This document shows positions 10,010-18,904 of a DNA stretch of 64,000 nt, piece after piece. Below the pieces are notes generated by a model. The model saw only the letters and a program-made list of their open reading frames with translations, searched no databases and was not told the origin of the DNA. The DNA comes from JBNAVJ01 sp049700455 (GTDB lineage: Bacteria > Bacteroidota > Ignavibacteria > Tepidaquicellales > Tepidaquicellaceae): assembly GCA_049700455.1 (NCBI GenBank), contig JBNAVJ010000004.1:62001-126000 (forward strand), written 5' to 3'. Position numbers and translations under genes: made by a program. The number at the start of each line of letters is the position of its first letter. The first letter of the stretch is position 1.

Positions 10010-10258
10010 TTAGTTATTTTGGAGCTTAGACTCTATATAGTCTATTGCTTTTCCGACTGTTGTTAATTCTTGACCTTCTTCTTCAGGAATTTTTATCCCA
10101 AATTCGTCTTCAAGTTTCATTATTAATTCTACGGTATCAAGTGAATCTGCTCCCAGATCTTTCATAAATTCCGCTTCCATTGTAACTTTTGATTCTTCAA
10201 CTCCAAGTTTATCGACGACTGCCTTTGTGACTTTTGCTAAAATTTCTTCACGTGTCAT
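10010..10258 (-). CDS. acpP: Acyl carrier protein
   Basis: This 82-residue acidic protein carries the phosphopantetheine attachment motif GADSLDTVELIM with Ser39. It shuttles acyl chains in fatty acid and lipid A synthesis. A good ribosome binding site (GGGAG) lies a few bases before the ATG. The 146-bp gap upstream is AT-rich and contains a weak promoter candidate (TTTAAT, 17-bp spacer, TATATT). The acpP-fabF-rnc unit may therefore start here rather than at purL. Confidence 0.97.
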   Translation of the reverse strand: MTREEILAKVTKAVVDKLGVEESKVTMEAEFMKDLGADSLDTVELIMKLEDEFGIKIPEEEGQELTTVGKAIDYIESKLQNN

Positions 10259-10404
10259 TTTGTACTCCCGTTTTTAATTTTTAAGAAAATAATTAATTAA
10301 TAATAATCTTCAAATATAATAATCAAAAATACAAAATTAAATGGAAAAGACTACTTTAGTTAACATCATAGGTTCTGGATTCGTTCCAATTACCGCGCGG
10401 GGTT

Positions 10405-11067
10405 TTAGTTGTTCATTTTAATAGGTCTTCTTACAATAAAATTGCCGCTTAAGGGATACTTCCCAAAAATTACGTTGTTAATAACATTTTTCCCATTGTC
10501 TTTTTTTGTAGTTCCTGCCCACATTGCAAGAGCATATATATCGTTTTTAATTATCTGGAATGAATGATAAAGAATCACGTGTCCATACCAGACTATCAAA
10601 TCCCCCTTTTCCAGATCCTCTGGTTTTCTTACCCTTATAACAGGAAAGATGTCATTAAAGAGGTCTTCATCCATCAAATCTTTTGTCCTGACATTTACAT
10701 TGGGATATTTAAAGCCAGCTCTGTATAAAGTATTAATAGCAAATATGTTACATTTTGTCTGTCCTTTTAAATATAATGGTTTATTTTTTAACCAGTAAAG
10801 TATAGTTGAATCTGAATCCTTTGCGTACATAGAGTTTTTTTGTTCAAGTCTGGCGTACTTAAAAATAAGATCTCCATTACTAAGTTTGCGGTCTTCGAGA
10901 TATGAGAGTTTTTGGATACTATCAAGTATTGAAAATTGTACAGAGTCAATTAATATATCTTCGGGGCGTTCTTGTTCAACCGGTGCAACACAACCCGCAA
11001 AATATAACACTGTTGGAATTAACACTATAAGGTAATAGAGGAAATGCTTACTAATATACATCTTCAT
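10405..11067 (-). CDS. Putative lipoprotein with papain-like (NlpC/P60- or CHAP-like) domain
   Basis: The N-terminus is a hydrophobic signal ending in FAGC, so Cys26 may be lipidated. The C-terminal half resembles small papain-fold amidases: Cys106 in GQTKCNIFAINTLYRAGF would be the nucleophile. The segment LEKGDLIVWYGHVILYHS supplies His163 and His168 in the place where NlpC/P60 and CHAP proteins carry the catalytic His. I cannot assign a named family with confidence; the amidase reading is inference from this Cys...GD...GH pattern. The start overlaps the end of purL by 17 bp (an ATG two codons later overlaps by 11), so it is translationally coupled to an unrelated purine gene. A cell-wall or peptide hydrolase role in the envelope is plausible. 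Confidence 0.6.
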   Translation of the reverse strand: MKMYISKHFLYYLIVLIPTVLYFAGCVAPVEQERPEDILIDSVQFSILDSIQKLSYLEDRKLSNGDLIFKYARLEQKNSMYAKDSDSTILYWLKNKPLYLKGQTKCNIFAINTLYRAGFKYPNVNVRTKDLMDEDLFNDIFPVIRVRKPEDLEKGDLIVWYGHVILYHSFQIIKNDIYALAMWAGTTKKDNGKNVINNVIFGKYPLSGNFIVRRPIKMNN

Positions 11068-13318
11068 CCATTATTCTTGAGAGAGAATAGTGATATGTTT
11101 GGACTAAGGTAGCAATATCTATATTGATATCGTTATTTACCAGAAAGTTTCTATCTGTAACCGTTCCAATCTTTTTAATGGGAATGTTTTCTGATTCTGC
11201 AATTTTGATAACTTCAGGTTCGTTTTCAGGTTTAAGAGAAATTATTATCCTTGATTGAGATTCTCCAAAATAATCAAAGTCTTTTCTTTTATAAGTATCA
11301 AACCTGATTTTACAACCAAGCGGATTTTTTTCGTCTATGATACAGGATTCTGCAAGTGCAACTACAAGACCACCATCTGAAATATCATGTGCAGAATTGA
11401 TTAAATGCTTTTCTATAAGTTGCAGTAGAAAGTTTATAATTTTTAGTTCAGTCTGAGGTTCAATTTCTGGAGCATCTCCTGTGCAGAGGTTATGAATTCT
11501 CCTTAAATATTCACTTCCACCTATTTCAAATTTATTTGTTCCGATGACATAGATGTAATCCCCAATATTTTTAAAAGTAGAGGTAACAATTTTTGAGACA
11601 TCCTCAATAAGCCCTATCATTCCTATAACGGGAGTAGGGTAGATAGCATAGTCTCTGGATTGGTTATAGAAACTAACATTGCCACCGGTTACTGGAGTTT
11701 CTAAAGTTCTACAAGCATCTCCAATTCCTCTTATTGCTTCAGAAAATTGATAATAAACTTCAGGATTATATGGATTCCCAAAGTTTAGACAGTTAGTTAT
11801 AGCAAGCGGTTTTGCACCTACGCAGGCTACATTACGGGCACTTTCACAAACTGCAATCATTCCTCCTCTATAGGGGTTTAAATACACATATCTTGCATTA
11901 CCATCAACTTTCATTGCGATAGCTTTGTTTGTCTTCTTTATTCTTACAACAGAGGCGTCTCCCGCTGGCAAAACAACAGTGTTTGTTCTTACCTGTGTGT
12001 CATATTGTTCATAAACCCATTTCTTGTTTGCAATATTAGGTGAAGAGAGCAATTGTAATAATACATTATTATACTCTTCTGGTTCAGGAAGAGAGTCAGG
12101 ATTGAAGTTTCGAGTAGATTTCAGGTACTCTGGCTCTTTTGTTTCTCTTTCGTAAACAGGTGCTCCGCCTCCCAGTACCAGTTCAAATGAGGGAATTACC
12201 GCTTCAAGTTTTCTGTTATGATATACCTTCAGGAGTTTATCTTCTGTAACTTCTCCAATTTGAACACAGTTCAGATCCCATCTCTCAAAGATTTCTTTTG
12301 CTTTTTCTTCCAATCCTTTTTTTATAACCACAAGCATTCGTTCTTGTGATTCAGATAGCATTATTTCATATGCACTCATATTTGAATCACGTAGAGGTAC
12401 ATTATCAAGATTTAATTTCATTCCGGTTTTGGCTTTTGCACTCATTTCACTTGAAGAACAGGTTATGCCGGCAGCGCCCATATCCTGTATACCTTCTACT
12501 ACACCAGCACGGATTGCTTCGAGTGTAGCTTCGAGCAAAAGTTTTTCCGTGAATGGGTCCCCTACCTGTACGGAGGGTCTTTTTGACTCAGATTTTTCTG
12601 TTATTTCTTCCGAAGCAAAAGTTGCACCATGAATGCCATCTCTGCCAGTAGAGGAACCAACAATGAAAACTGGATTCCCGATTCCACTTGCTTTTGCAGA
12701 TGCAGTCTGATTGTGTTTTACAATTCCAACAGCCATTGCGTTTACAATAGGGTTGTCCTGATAGCAATCTTCAAAGTAAATTTCTCCACTAATGGTAGGT
12801 ACACCAAAACAGTTCCCATAATCTCCGATTCCCTTTACAACATGTTTAAATAAATATTTCGAGCGGCGGATATCACTATCAGGTTTAGATATGTAGAGAG
12901 AATTGTTTTCTATCAGGCCAAATCGTAAAGAGTTAAGGGCAGCTATAGGTCTTGCTCCCATTGTAAATATGTCTCGCAAAATCCCTCCTACTCCTGTAGC
13001 AGCACCCTGGTAAGGTTCAACTGCTGATGGATGATTATGCGATTCTATTTTAAAAGCAATAGCGTAACCATCCCCAATATCCACAAGTCCTGCATTTTCT
13101 TCACCAGCCGATACAAGTAGTTTCCCTCCACTGCGAGGGAGGGTTTTAATCTTGAGTATTGAATTTTTATAAGAGCAGTGTTCGCTCCACATTACAGCAA
13201 AGATTCCAAGCTCAGTGTAGGTAGGAATTCGTCCAAGAATAGAAAGAATTCTATTGTATTCTTCTTCAAGTAAGCCGAGTTCTTTTGCCAGCTCTAAAGT
13301 GACAGTAGGATTTTCCAT
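11051..13318 (-). CDS. purL: Phosphoribosylformylglycinamidine synthase subunit PurL
   Basis: PurL is the ATP-dependent synthetase subunit of the fourth step of purine synthesis, converting FGAR to FGAM. At 755 residues it is the small PurL form that needs separate PurQ and PurS, which are not in the window. Typical segments include MWSEHCSYKNS near residue 43, ESHNHPSAVEPYQGAATGVGG (ATP site) and the later TGGNVSFYN. The gene follows metK after 64 bp on the same strand and overlaps the next gene by 17 bp. Confidence 0.96.
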   Translation of the reverse strand: MENPTVTLELAKELGLLEEEYNRILSILGRIPTYTELGIFAVMWSEHCSYKNSILKIKTLPRSGGKLLVSAGEENAGLVDIGDGYAIAFKIESHNHPSAVEPYQGAATGVGGILRDIFTMGARPIAALNSLRFGLIENNSLYISKPDSDIRRSKYLFKHVVKGIGDYGNCFGVPTISGEIYFEDCYQDNPIVNAMAVGIVKHNQTASAKASGIGNPVFIVGSSTGRDGIHGATFASEEITEKSESKRPSVQVGDPFTEKLLLEATLEAIRAGVVEGIQDMGAAGITCSSSEMSAKAKTGMKLNLDNVPLRDSNMSAYEIMLSESQERMLVVIKKGLEEKAKEIFERWDLNCVQIGEVTEDKLLKVYHNRKLEAVIPSFELVLGGGAPVYERETKEPEYLKSTRNFNPDSLPEPEEYNNVLLQLLSSPNIANKKWVYEQYDTQVRTNTVVLPAGDASVVRIKKTNKAIAMKVDGNARYVYLNPYRGGMIAVCESARNVACVGAKPLAITNCLNFGNPYNPEVYYQFSEAIRGIGDACRTLETPVTGGNVSFYNQSRDYAIYPTPVIGMIGLIEDVSKIVTSTFKNIGDYIYVIGTNKFEIGGSEYLRRIHNLCTGDAPEIEPQTELKIINFLLQLIEKHLINSAHDISDGGLVVALAESCIIDEKNPLGCKIRFDTYKRKDFDYFGESQSRIIISLKPENEPEVIKIAESENIPIKKIGTVTDRNFLVNNDINIDIATLVQTYHYSLSRIMDEDVY

Positions 13319-13382
13319 AATAGTTGTAAAAAAGGGGAAATCAAAATTTATTGACTGCCCACTTTCAATATATCAGCAACGC

Positions 13383-14549
13383 CTATTTAATTGCCTTAAG
13401 AAAAGTTTCTGCCAGATCAAGCTTTTCCCACGTGAATTCTTCTTCGGTTCTGCCAAAGTGGCCATATGCAGCAGTTTTTTTATAAATAGGCCTTTGTAAT
13501 TTAAGCCTTTCTATAATACCTTTAGGGGTTAAGTCAACTTCCTTCTTTATAATTCTTACAAGTTCTTCGTCAGAAACCCCATTTTTCTTAGAAGTGTTTT
13601 TTGTGTTTACGTAAATGCTGACAGGCTCGCTAACTCCAATAGCGTATGAAATTTGTATTAAACATTCGTCCGCAAGTCCTGCGTGAACAATATTTTTAGC
13701 TATATGTCTGGCTGCATAAGCTGCACTTCGGTCTACTTTAGTTGGGTCTTTCCCGGAAAATGCCCCACCTCCGTGTGGTGCTTTTCCTCCATAGGTATCA
13801 ACAATAATCTTGCGTCCTGTTAATCCCGTGTCACCGTGAGGACCTCCAATTACAAATTTGCCGGTGGGGTTAACGCATATTAAAGTGTTTTTATCTAACA
13901 AATTTTCTGGAACAACAAATTTTAAAACGTGTTCTATGATATCTGCTTTTATCTGGTCTTGAGTAAGTGGTTTTCCATTAAGTTTTTCATCGTGTTGTGT
14001 TGAAACTACTATTGTATCTATTCTTTGCACCTTGTTGTCATTGTTATATTCAACAGTAACCTGAGATTTAGCATCGGGTCGCAGATAGGGCATAAGATTA
14101 GTATTTTTTCTAATATCAGCGAGTCGTTTAACAATTTTGTGGGCGAGGGTTATTGCAATCGGCATATACTCTTCGGTTTCTCTTATGGCATATCCAAACA
14201 TCATTCCCTGATCGCCTGCTCCTCCAATATCAACCCCCATAGCTATATCAGGAGATTGTGAATTTAGAGTTGACATCACGTTTATTGAGCGATAGTCAAA
14301 ATTATATTCATATTGATTATAGCCAATTTCTTCAACAACTTTTCTTACAATTTCAGGAATGTTAAGTTTATGACGTGTGGTAATTTCTCCCCCAACAAGA
14401 ACGAGTCCTGTTGTGCAAAAGGTTTCGCAGGCAACTCTTCCTTTAGGGTCGTGTTTCATTACCTCGTCAAGGATGGCATCTGATATCTGATCGCAAATTT
14501 TATCAGGATGTCCTTCGCTTACCGATTCTGAAGTGAATAAATGTGACAT
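13383..14549 (-). CDS. metK: S-adenosylmethionine synthetase
   Basis: MetK makes S-adenosylmethionine from methionine and ATP. The family hallmarks are present: FTSESVSEGHPDKICDQISD at the N-terminus, GAGDQGMMFGYA in the middle and GGGAFSGKDPTKVDRSAAY for phosphate binding. The 388-residue length is normal. It heads a minus-strand run leading into purL. Its leader (14550-14818) lacks any SAM riboswitch that I could recognise by eye. Confidence 0.97.
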   Translation of the reverse strand: MSHLFTSESVSEGHPDKICDQISDAILDEVMKHDPKGRVACETFCTTGLVLVGGEITTRHKLNIPEIVRKVVEEIGYNQYEYNFDYRSINVMSTLNSQSPDIAMGVDIGGAGDQGMMFGYAIRETEEYMPIAITLAHKIVKRLADIRKNTNLMPYLRPDAKSQVTVEYNNDNKVQRIDTIVVSTQHDEKLNGKPLTQDQIKADIIEHVLKFVVPENLLDKNTLICVNPTGKFVIGGPHGDTGLTGRKIIVDTYGGKAPHGGGAFSGKDPTKVDRSAAYAARHIAKNIVHAGLADECLIQISYAIGVSEPVSIYVNTKNTSKKNGVSDEELVRIIKKEVDLTPKGIIERLKLQRPIYKKTAAYGHFGRTEEEFTWEKLDLAETFLKAIK

Positions 14550-14818
14550 TTTTAAAAGTAAATTATTTTTAATTTAATAATATAACAAAAAAGATTAAAA
14601 TTTTATATCTATTTATGTATTTTGGTCGAGATGATTTTTCTAATACTTTTCCGTTTCTGAAGTTTAATATTTTCCACCTTCGTTATATATAATATAGTTC
14701 TGATACTATGTTTAAAGTGTTGCGTTTATCAATTACCTACAAAAAATTGTTTTTTTGAGGTCTCCTTTGAAAATAATCTGGCATAATAATTGTAAGCTTA
14801 ATAATAAAACTTAGAATT
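14550..14818. other. AT-rich spacer upstream of metK
   Basis: This is the metK upstream region, on the minus strand. I see no convincing gene. A small palindrome-like segment near 14660-14685 (GAAG...CTTC on the minus strand, around GGTGGAAAA) could be RNA structure but does not match the SAM-I core I know. A weak TTGATA box lies on the minus strand near 14730. The content is otherwise low-complexity A/T. Confidence 0.4.
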
Positions 14819-14917
14819 ATGAATATAACAAATAAAAGAGTATCAAAATTTGATATTAGTCTGTTTTCAATTATGATATTATTGATTTTGATACTTGTTG
14901 TTGGCTTTATTTCCTGA
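14819..14917 (+). CDS. Possible 32-residue single-pass membrane peptide
   Basis: The plus-strand ATG at 14819 opens a 32-codon frame ending in TGA at 14915-14917. The peptide has a basic, polar start (MNITNKRVSKFD) followed by one strongly hydrophobic segment (SIMILLILILVVGFIS) that could span a membrane. It has no clear Shine-Dalgarno sequence. It sits alone on the plus strand between metK and the Fe-S oxidoreductase, whose 3' ends it does not overlap. AT-rich DNA readily gives hydrophobic frames by chance, so this is a low-confidence call. Confidence 0.25.
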   Translation: MNITNKRVSKFDISLFSIMILLILILVVGFIS

Positions 14918-14924
14918 TAAAAAA

Positions 14925-16928
14925 TTATGTAAGAGAGTCAGCAATAATTTCAGCCAGATCCTTTACTTTTACTACCTCAGCCTTTTCAAGTGCCTTAACT
15001 CCATCACTGAGCATTGTCATACAAAAAGGACAGGCTGAACAAATTGTATCCGAGCCAGTTGATATTGCTTCTTCTGTGCGTTCCAGATTAACCCTCTTGC
15101 CTACAGTTTCTTCCATAAACATTCTTCCACCACCAGCCCCACAGCAAAATCCTTTATCTTTGTTACGATTCATTTCAATTAATGTTGTTGCTGGCAACTT
15201 TTCTAAGACATTGCGTGGTGCATTATATATATTATTATATCTTCCAAGATAACAGGAATCGTGATAAGTAATCTTTTCAGTTTTACCTTCAGCCAGAGTT
15301 ATTTTACTGTTATTAATTAGTTTAAGTATGTATTCACTATGGTGATATACTTCTAATTCTATTCCAAACTGTGTATATTCATTTTTTAACGAATGAAAGC
15401 AATGTGGGCACGCTGTCAATACTTTTTTAATTCCATATTTTTTGAAAGTTTCAATATTAGCATTTATAAACTGTTGGGCAAGGAATTCATTTCCAAGTCG
15501 TCTGGCGGTATCTCCATTACATTTTTCTTCGTTTCCCAGAACACCAAATTTAATTTCTGCTTTTGAAAGAATTTTTGCAATTGATTTAGTTACATTTCTA
15601 TACCTCTTGTCAAATGCTCCAGCACAGCCAACCCAGAAGACTATGTCAACTGCATTTGCATTTCCTGATTCAGATAGTTTTACAAGAGTGTGTACAGGGT
15701 TTTCCTTTTCAAATTCCATAATCCATTCATTTCTTGCTTCTGCACCAAATGCCCAGGGTGATTCGTTATTTTCAAGGTTTTTAAAAACGGTTGCTACTTC
15801 CTTAGGGAAATCAGATTCCATCATTGCAAGATTTCTTCGCAGGTCAATGATTGTAGTCAGGTGATCAATCATAACCGGACACTCCTCAACACAAGCGGCA
15901 CAGGTAGTACAGGACCATAATTCTTCAGGAGTAATAAAATCCGGAACAAGTGTTTTTTCTACTTTTGTATCTTTACCCTCATCAGATTTAGTTTGTGAAA
16001 GTTCCTTAGCGCGTTTCCGCACGTCGGTAATAATTTTTTTAGGGTTAAGAATTTTTCCTGTAAAATTTGCAGGGCAGGCTTGAGTACACCTGCCGCATTC
16101 AGTACAGGTGTAGCCATCTAAAATCTGTTTCCAGGTTATATCTGTTATATCTTTTGCTCCGTATTGCTCAACAGTTTCATCTTCAAAGTTCAATGGTTTG
16201 ATTGTATTTTTTTTCTCAATACCAAAATTGGAGAGGAAGGTATTTGGAATAGACGAGAGTACATGAAAATGCTTTGAATAGGGGAGATAATTTAAAAAAC
16301 CCAGAACAAGAATATTATGCAACCACCAGAATATTTTCATTGTAGTTTCTGAACCATTATGTGCATTAAAAAATGAAGCAAAAAATTTTGTTATAGGTCT
16401 TGCTCCTCGAAGAGTCCCAAGCAATTCTTTTTCAATGTTCATTCCAAACATAGTTAGCATTACAAGAGAAATTAAAACAAGAACGAGGGCTGCATCAAGT
16501 CTGGATGATTTTTCAACCCTTAATCTTTTCGGAGTTCCTATAAATCTCCGTCCGAGAGAAAAGAGCGCTACAACTAATACCAGTAAGCCAAATAAATCCT
16601 GTGTGACAGTAACTAATGAATAGGGTTTGCCAATAAAGGCAAAAGAAAAGTTTTCTTTGTACCCTTCAATTAAACCTTCAATTACAACAAGTAATAATAC
16701 GCAGAATCCCCAGAATATTGAAACATGTAAGAAACCTGCAAACTTCTGTCTCATAATTTTACTCTGTAGCAATGCAATTTTAACAGTGTTTTTTATGCGG
16801 ATTCCAAAATTATTCCAGCGGTTTTCTGGTTTTCCAAGCCTGAGGACTTTCAAAACTTTTGAGACAGAATAACCAAAGAATCCAAACGCAACAAGTAAAA
16901 ATAAAGTATAGATTGTTAATTCTATCAT
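14925..16928 (-). CDS. Membrane Fe-S oxidoreductase, ETF:menaquinone oxidoreductase-like (EMO/HdrD-like)
   Basis: The N-terminal 225 residues form a NarI-like membrane domain of about five helices. Histidines His68 (FLHVSIFWGF), His204 (WWLHNILVLGF) and His220/His222 could bind heme b. Two 4Fe-4S motifs follow: Cys275/278/281/285 (CTECGRCTQACP) and Cys340/343/346/350 (CTTCAACVEECP). Next come two HdrD-type cysteine-rich domains; the first has EKCNGDTARR in place of CCG, the second a standard FCCGAGGGRMFMEE. This architecture matches proteins proposed to pass electrons from electron-transfer flavoprotein to menaquinone in the inner membrane. etfB and etfA lie about 5 kb upstream on the same strand, which fits that role. 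A generic heterodisulfide-reductase-like oxidoreductase is the alternative. Confidence 0.82.
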   Translation of the reverse strand: MIELTIYTLFLLVAFGFFGYSVSKVLKVLRLGKPENRWNNFGIRIKNTVKIALLQSKIMRQKFAGFLHVSIFWGFCVLLLVVIEGLIEGYKENFSFAFIGKPYSLVTVTQDLFGLLVLVVALFSLGRRFIGTPKRLRVEKSSRLDAALVLVLISLVMLTMFGMNIEKELLGTLRGARPITKFFASFFNAHNGSETTMKIFWWLHNILVLGFLNYLPYSKHFHVLSSIPNTFLSNFGIEKKNTIKPLNFEDETVEQYGAKDITDITWKQILDGYTCTECGRCTQACPANFTGKILNPKKIITDVRKRAKELSQTKSDEGKDTKVEKTLVPDFITPEELWSCTTCAACVEECPVMIDHLTTIIDLRRNLAMMESDFPKEVATVFKNLENNESPWAFGAEARNEWIMEFEKENPVHTLVKLSESGNANAVDIVFWVGCAGAFDKRYRNVTKSIAKILSKAEIKFGVLGNEEKCNGDTARRLGNEFLAQQFINANIETFKKYGIKKVLTACPHCFHSLKNEYTQFGIELEVYHHSEYILKLINNSKITLAEGKTEKITYHDSCYLGRYNNIYNAPRNVLEKLPATTLIEMNRNKDKGFCCGAGGGRMFMEETVGKRVNLERTEEAISTGSDTICSACPFCMTMLSDGVKALEKAEVVKVKDLAEIIADSLT

Positions 16929-16986
16929 AATGGTAATTTTATCAATAATATTAAAAATTGTGCTTGATTAAAATTCATTTGAGCTT

Positions 16987-18471
16987 TCAGGAATCTTTAA
17001 GGTAAATTCTTAAGAAAATGTTTTCCCAGCAGTTTTGTTCTTTCATAAAATAGTCAAGTATTTCTTGAATGAAGTCGGGTGAATGTTCTTTCAAAGGATA
17101 AATTGGGAAGTCATAGTTATGATTGATAATAACATTTATGGAATCAATTACGTGAACGCCTGGTAGACTTTCAATATCTTTTCGTGTAAGGCTTTCCTGA
17201 GTAAAAGGTGAACCGTCAAGTGAACTTTCCCAGACAATCAAAGCTCTATGATACTCCGTGAGATTTTTCTTTGTTAAAGGTTTGTATATTTTTCCACCTG
17301 AGGAAGGTTCATCAAGTGCATTTGCAATTTGATATAAATCTGAGATAATAACATATCCCTGATATTGGGTATGCATTTTGTGGGCGAATTGTTCGGAGAT
17401 TTTTTCTATTTCATATTTTTTATGAAACGGCGTAACAGGAGGTCCCAGAATAAAACTAATGACAAAAATAATTACAGCGAGTATATTTCTTGTTATACGA
17501 TTAATTTTTGTTGCAAAGTAACTCATACCTGCAACCGAGATAACGGCAAAAGCAGGACCTACTATTGAGATGTATCGAAGCTGTCCCACACTACAGGTAG
17601 TATTGAGTCCATCAAGTGCTGCCAGAGTGTGTCCTGCGATACCTCCGAGAATGATGAGTATTAATATAACAAAGTTTTTTAGTTCTTTTGTAAATAATAT
17701 ATAAATACAGCCTGCTATAAAAAATAGAGTTTGAAAGATTCCATAAGTTTTTGGGGCAAGTAGTAAGTAGTGATACCATTTTACCCCCTGAGTTATACGA
17801 GGTAACTTTGTATGTATAAAAAGGTTTTCTACTAATGAGTGTAGACTGCCAGTGATAATTATAGTATATAATGTCCAGAATACAGGGCCGGTGAGAAAGG
17901 GGATAAGTGTTTTATATTTTTTTTGTTTGAGAAAAACTAAAAGGTATATTACTGCTACAAAGTACATTTCAGTTCTGAAAATAAAGGTCAGGGATGCACA
18001 AAGCATCGCAAGGCTATCTCTGCTTTTTTGATAAAAATAAAATGATAGTATTATCAGGGCTGCAGCAGGTAATTCTGCAAGTGAGGAGAATGAAATGTTG
18101 AATAATACTGGCTGAAAAGCAATAAAAGGGACTATCCACTCAGCATAATTAATTCCAGCATTTTTTAAAATTTTGTATGAGATAATAATGGTGATGAAAA
18201 ATACTATAGCAGCGTTTATCTGAACTCCCTTTAGTCCAAACTGAGCAGCCGGGAAATAAAGCAGGACTCTTCCAACCCTTGACCAGGAGCTAACAGTGCG
18301 ACTAAGATCTTCCAGATAGTGTCTATTATAATTAAAATGGCAACCGTCATCTATAAAATAAAATCCGTCTGAATTAAATATCCATACGATTTCCACAAAG
18401 ATAGCAACCAAAAAGAAAAAGATAAGTAATTTGTTTGATTTCTGTAGGTTGGATAGTAGTTTATTTAGCAT
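16987..18471 (-). CDS. Polytopic membrane protein, GT-C glycosyltransferase-like
   Basis: This is a multi-helix inner-membrane protein of about 494 residues when started at the ATG at 18471. A longer in-frame start at 18537 would overlap the preceding gene. The first extracytoplasmic loop carries an acidic pair in FYFIDDGCHFNYNRH, as in GT-C enzymes that use lipid-linked sugars. About ten hydrophobic segments follow, then a soluble C-terminal tail of roughly 140 residues. No named family is recognisable with certainty. Glycan transfer in the envelope is inferred from topology only. It lies 13 bp after the yjbQ-like gene. Confidence 0.55.
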   Translation of the reverse strand: MLNKLLSNLQKSNKLLIFFFLVAIFVEIVWIFNSDGFYFIDDGCHFNYNRHYLEDLSRTVSSWSRVGRVLLYFPAAQFGLKGVQINAAIVFFITIIISYKILKNAGINYAEWIVPFIAFQPVLFNISFSSLAELPAAALIILSFYFYQKSRDSLAMLCASLTFIFRTEMYFVAVIYLLVFLKQKKYKTLIPFLTGPVFWTLYTIIITGSLHSLVENLFIHTKLPRITQGVKWYHYLLLAPKTYGIFQTLFFIAGCIYILFTKELKNFVILILIILGGIAGHTLAALDGLNTTCSVGQLRYISIVGPAFAVISVAGMSYFATKINRITRNILAVIIFVISFILGPPVTPFHKKYEIEKISEQFAHKMHTQYQGYVIISDLYQIANALDEPSSGGKIYKPLTKKNLTEYHRALIVWESSLDGSPFTQESLTRKDIESLPGVHVIDSINVIINHNYDFPIYPLKEHSPDFIQEILDYFMKEQNCWENIFLRIYLKDS

Positions 18472-18484
18472 AAAGTAAAGTATA

Positions 18485-18904
18485 TCATTCTCCTGTAATC
18501 TGTACAATAATTTTACGTTCTCTTCTCCGATTGTCAAAGTCTATGAAGATAACTTGCTGCCATCTGCCCAGAGTGAGTTCTCCATTAACAATCGGTATTG
18601 TAAAAGATGTTTTGATGAGCGAGGAGCGAAGATGAGCATAGCCGTTTCCATCTCCCCACGTATCATCGTGATGATAAGGTATCCCAGCAGGTACAAGTTT
18701 GTTCAGAAGTTGTGGTAAATCTTTTAATAAGCCCGGCTCGTATTCAATAGTTGTAATACCTGCAGTTGATCCCACACTGAAAAGGACACAGGTGCCATTT
18801 TTAATATTTGCATTTTCGACCAGTTCTGAAACTCTATCTGTAATATCGATTATATCGTTATGTCCCTTAGTTTGTAAAAAAATTGTTTCATTAATGATTT
18901 TCAT
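18485..18904 (-). CDS. yjbQ: YjbQ/UPF0047 family protein
   Basis: This 139-residue single-domain protein matches the UPF0047/YjbQ family throughout. It has GSTAGITTIEYEP in the first half, the conserved metal-site cluster HHDDTWGDGNGYAHLRSSL, and LTLGRWQQVIFIDFD near the end. Members show weak thiamine-phosphate synthase activity in complementation tests, but the cellular role is unsettled. Its start overlaps the end of the DUF4905-like gene by 4 bp, so the two are translationally coupled. Confidence 0.9.
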   Translation of the reverse strand: MKIINETIFLQTKGHNDIIDITDRVSELVENANIKNGTCVLFSVGSTAGITTIEYEPGLLKDLPQLLNKLVPAGIPYHHDDTWGDGNGYAHLRSSLIKTSFTIPIVNGELTLGRWQQVIFIDFDNRRRERKIIVQITGE

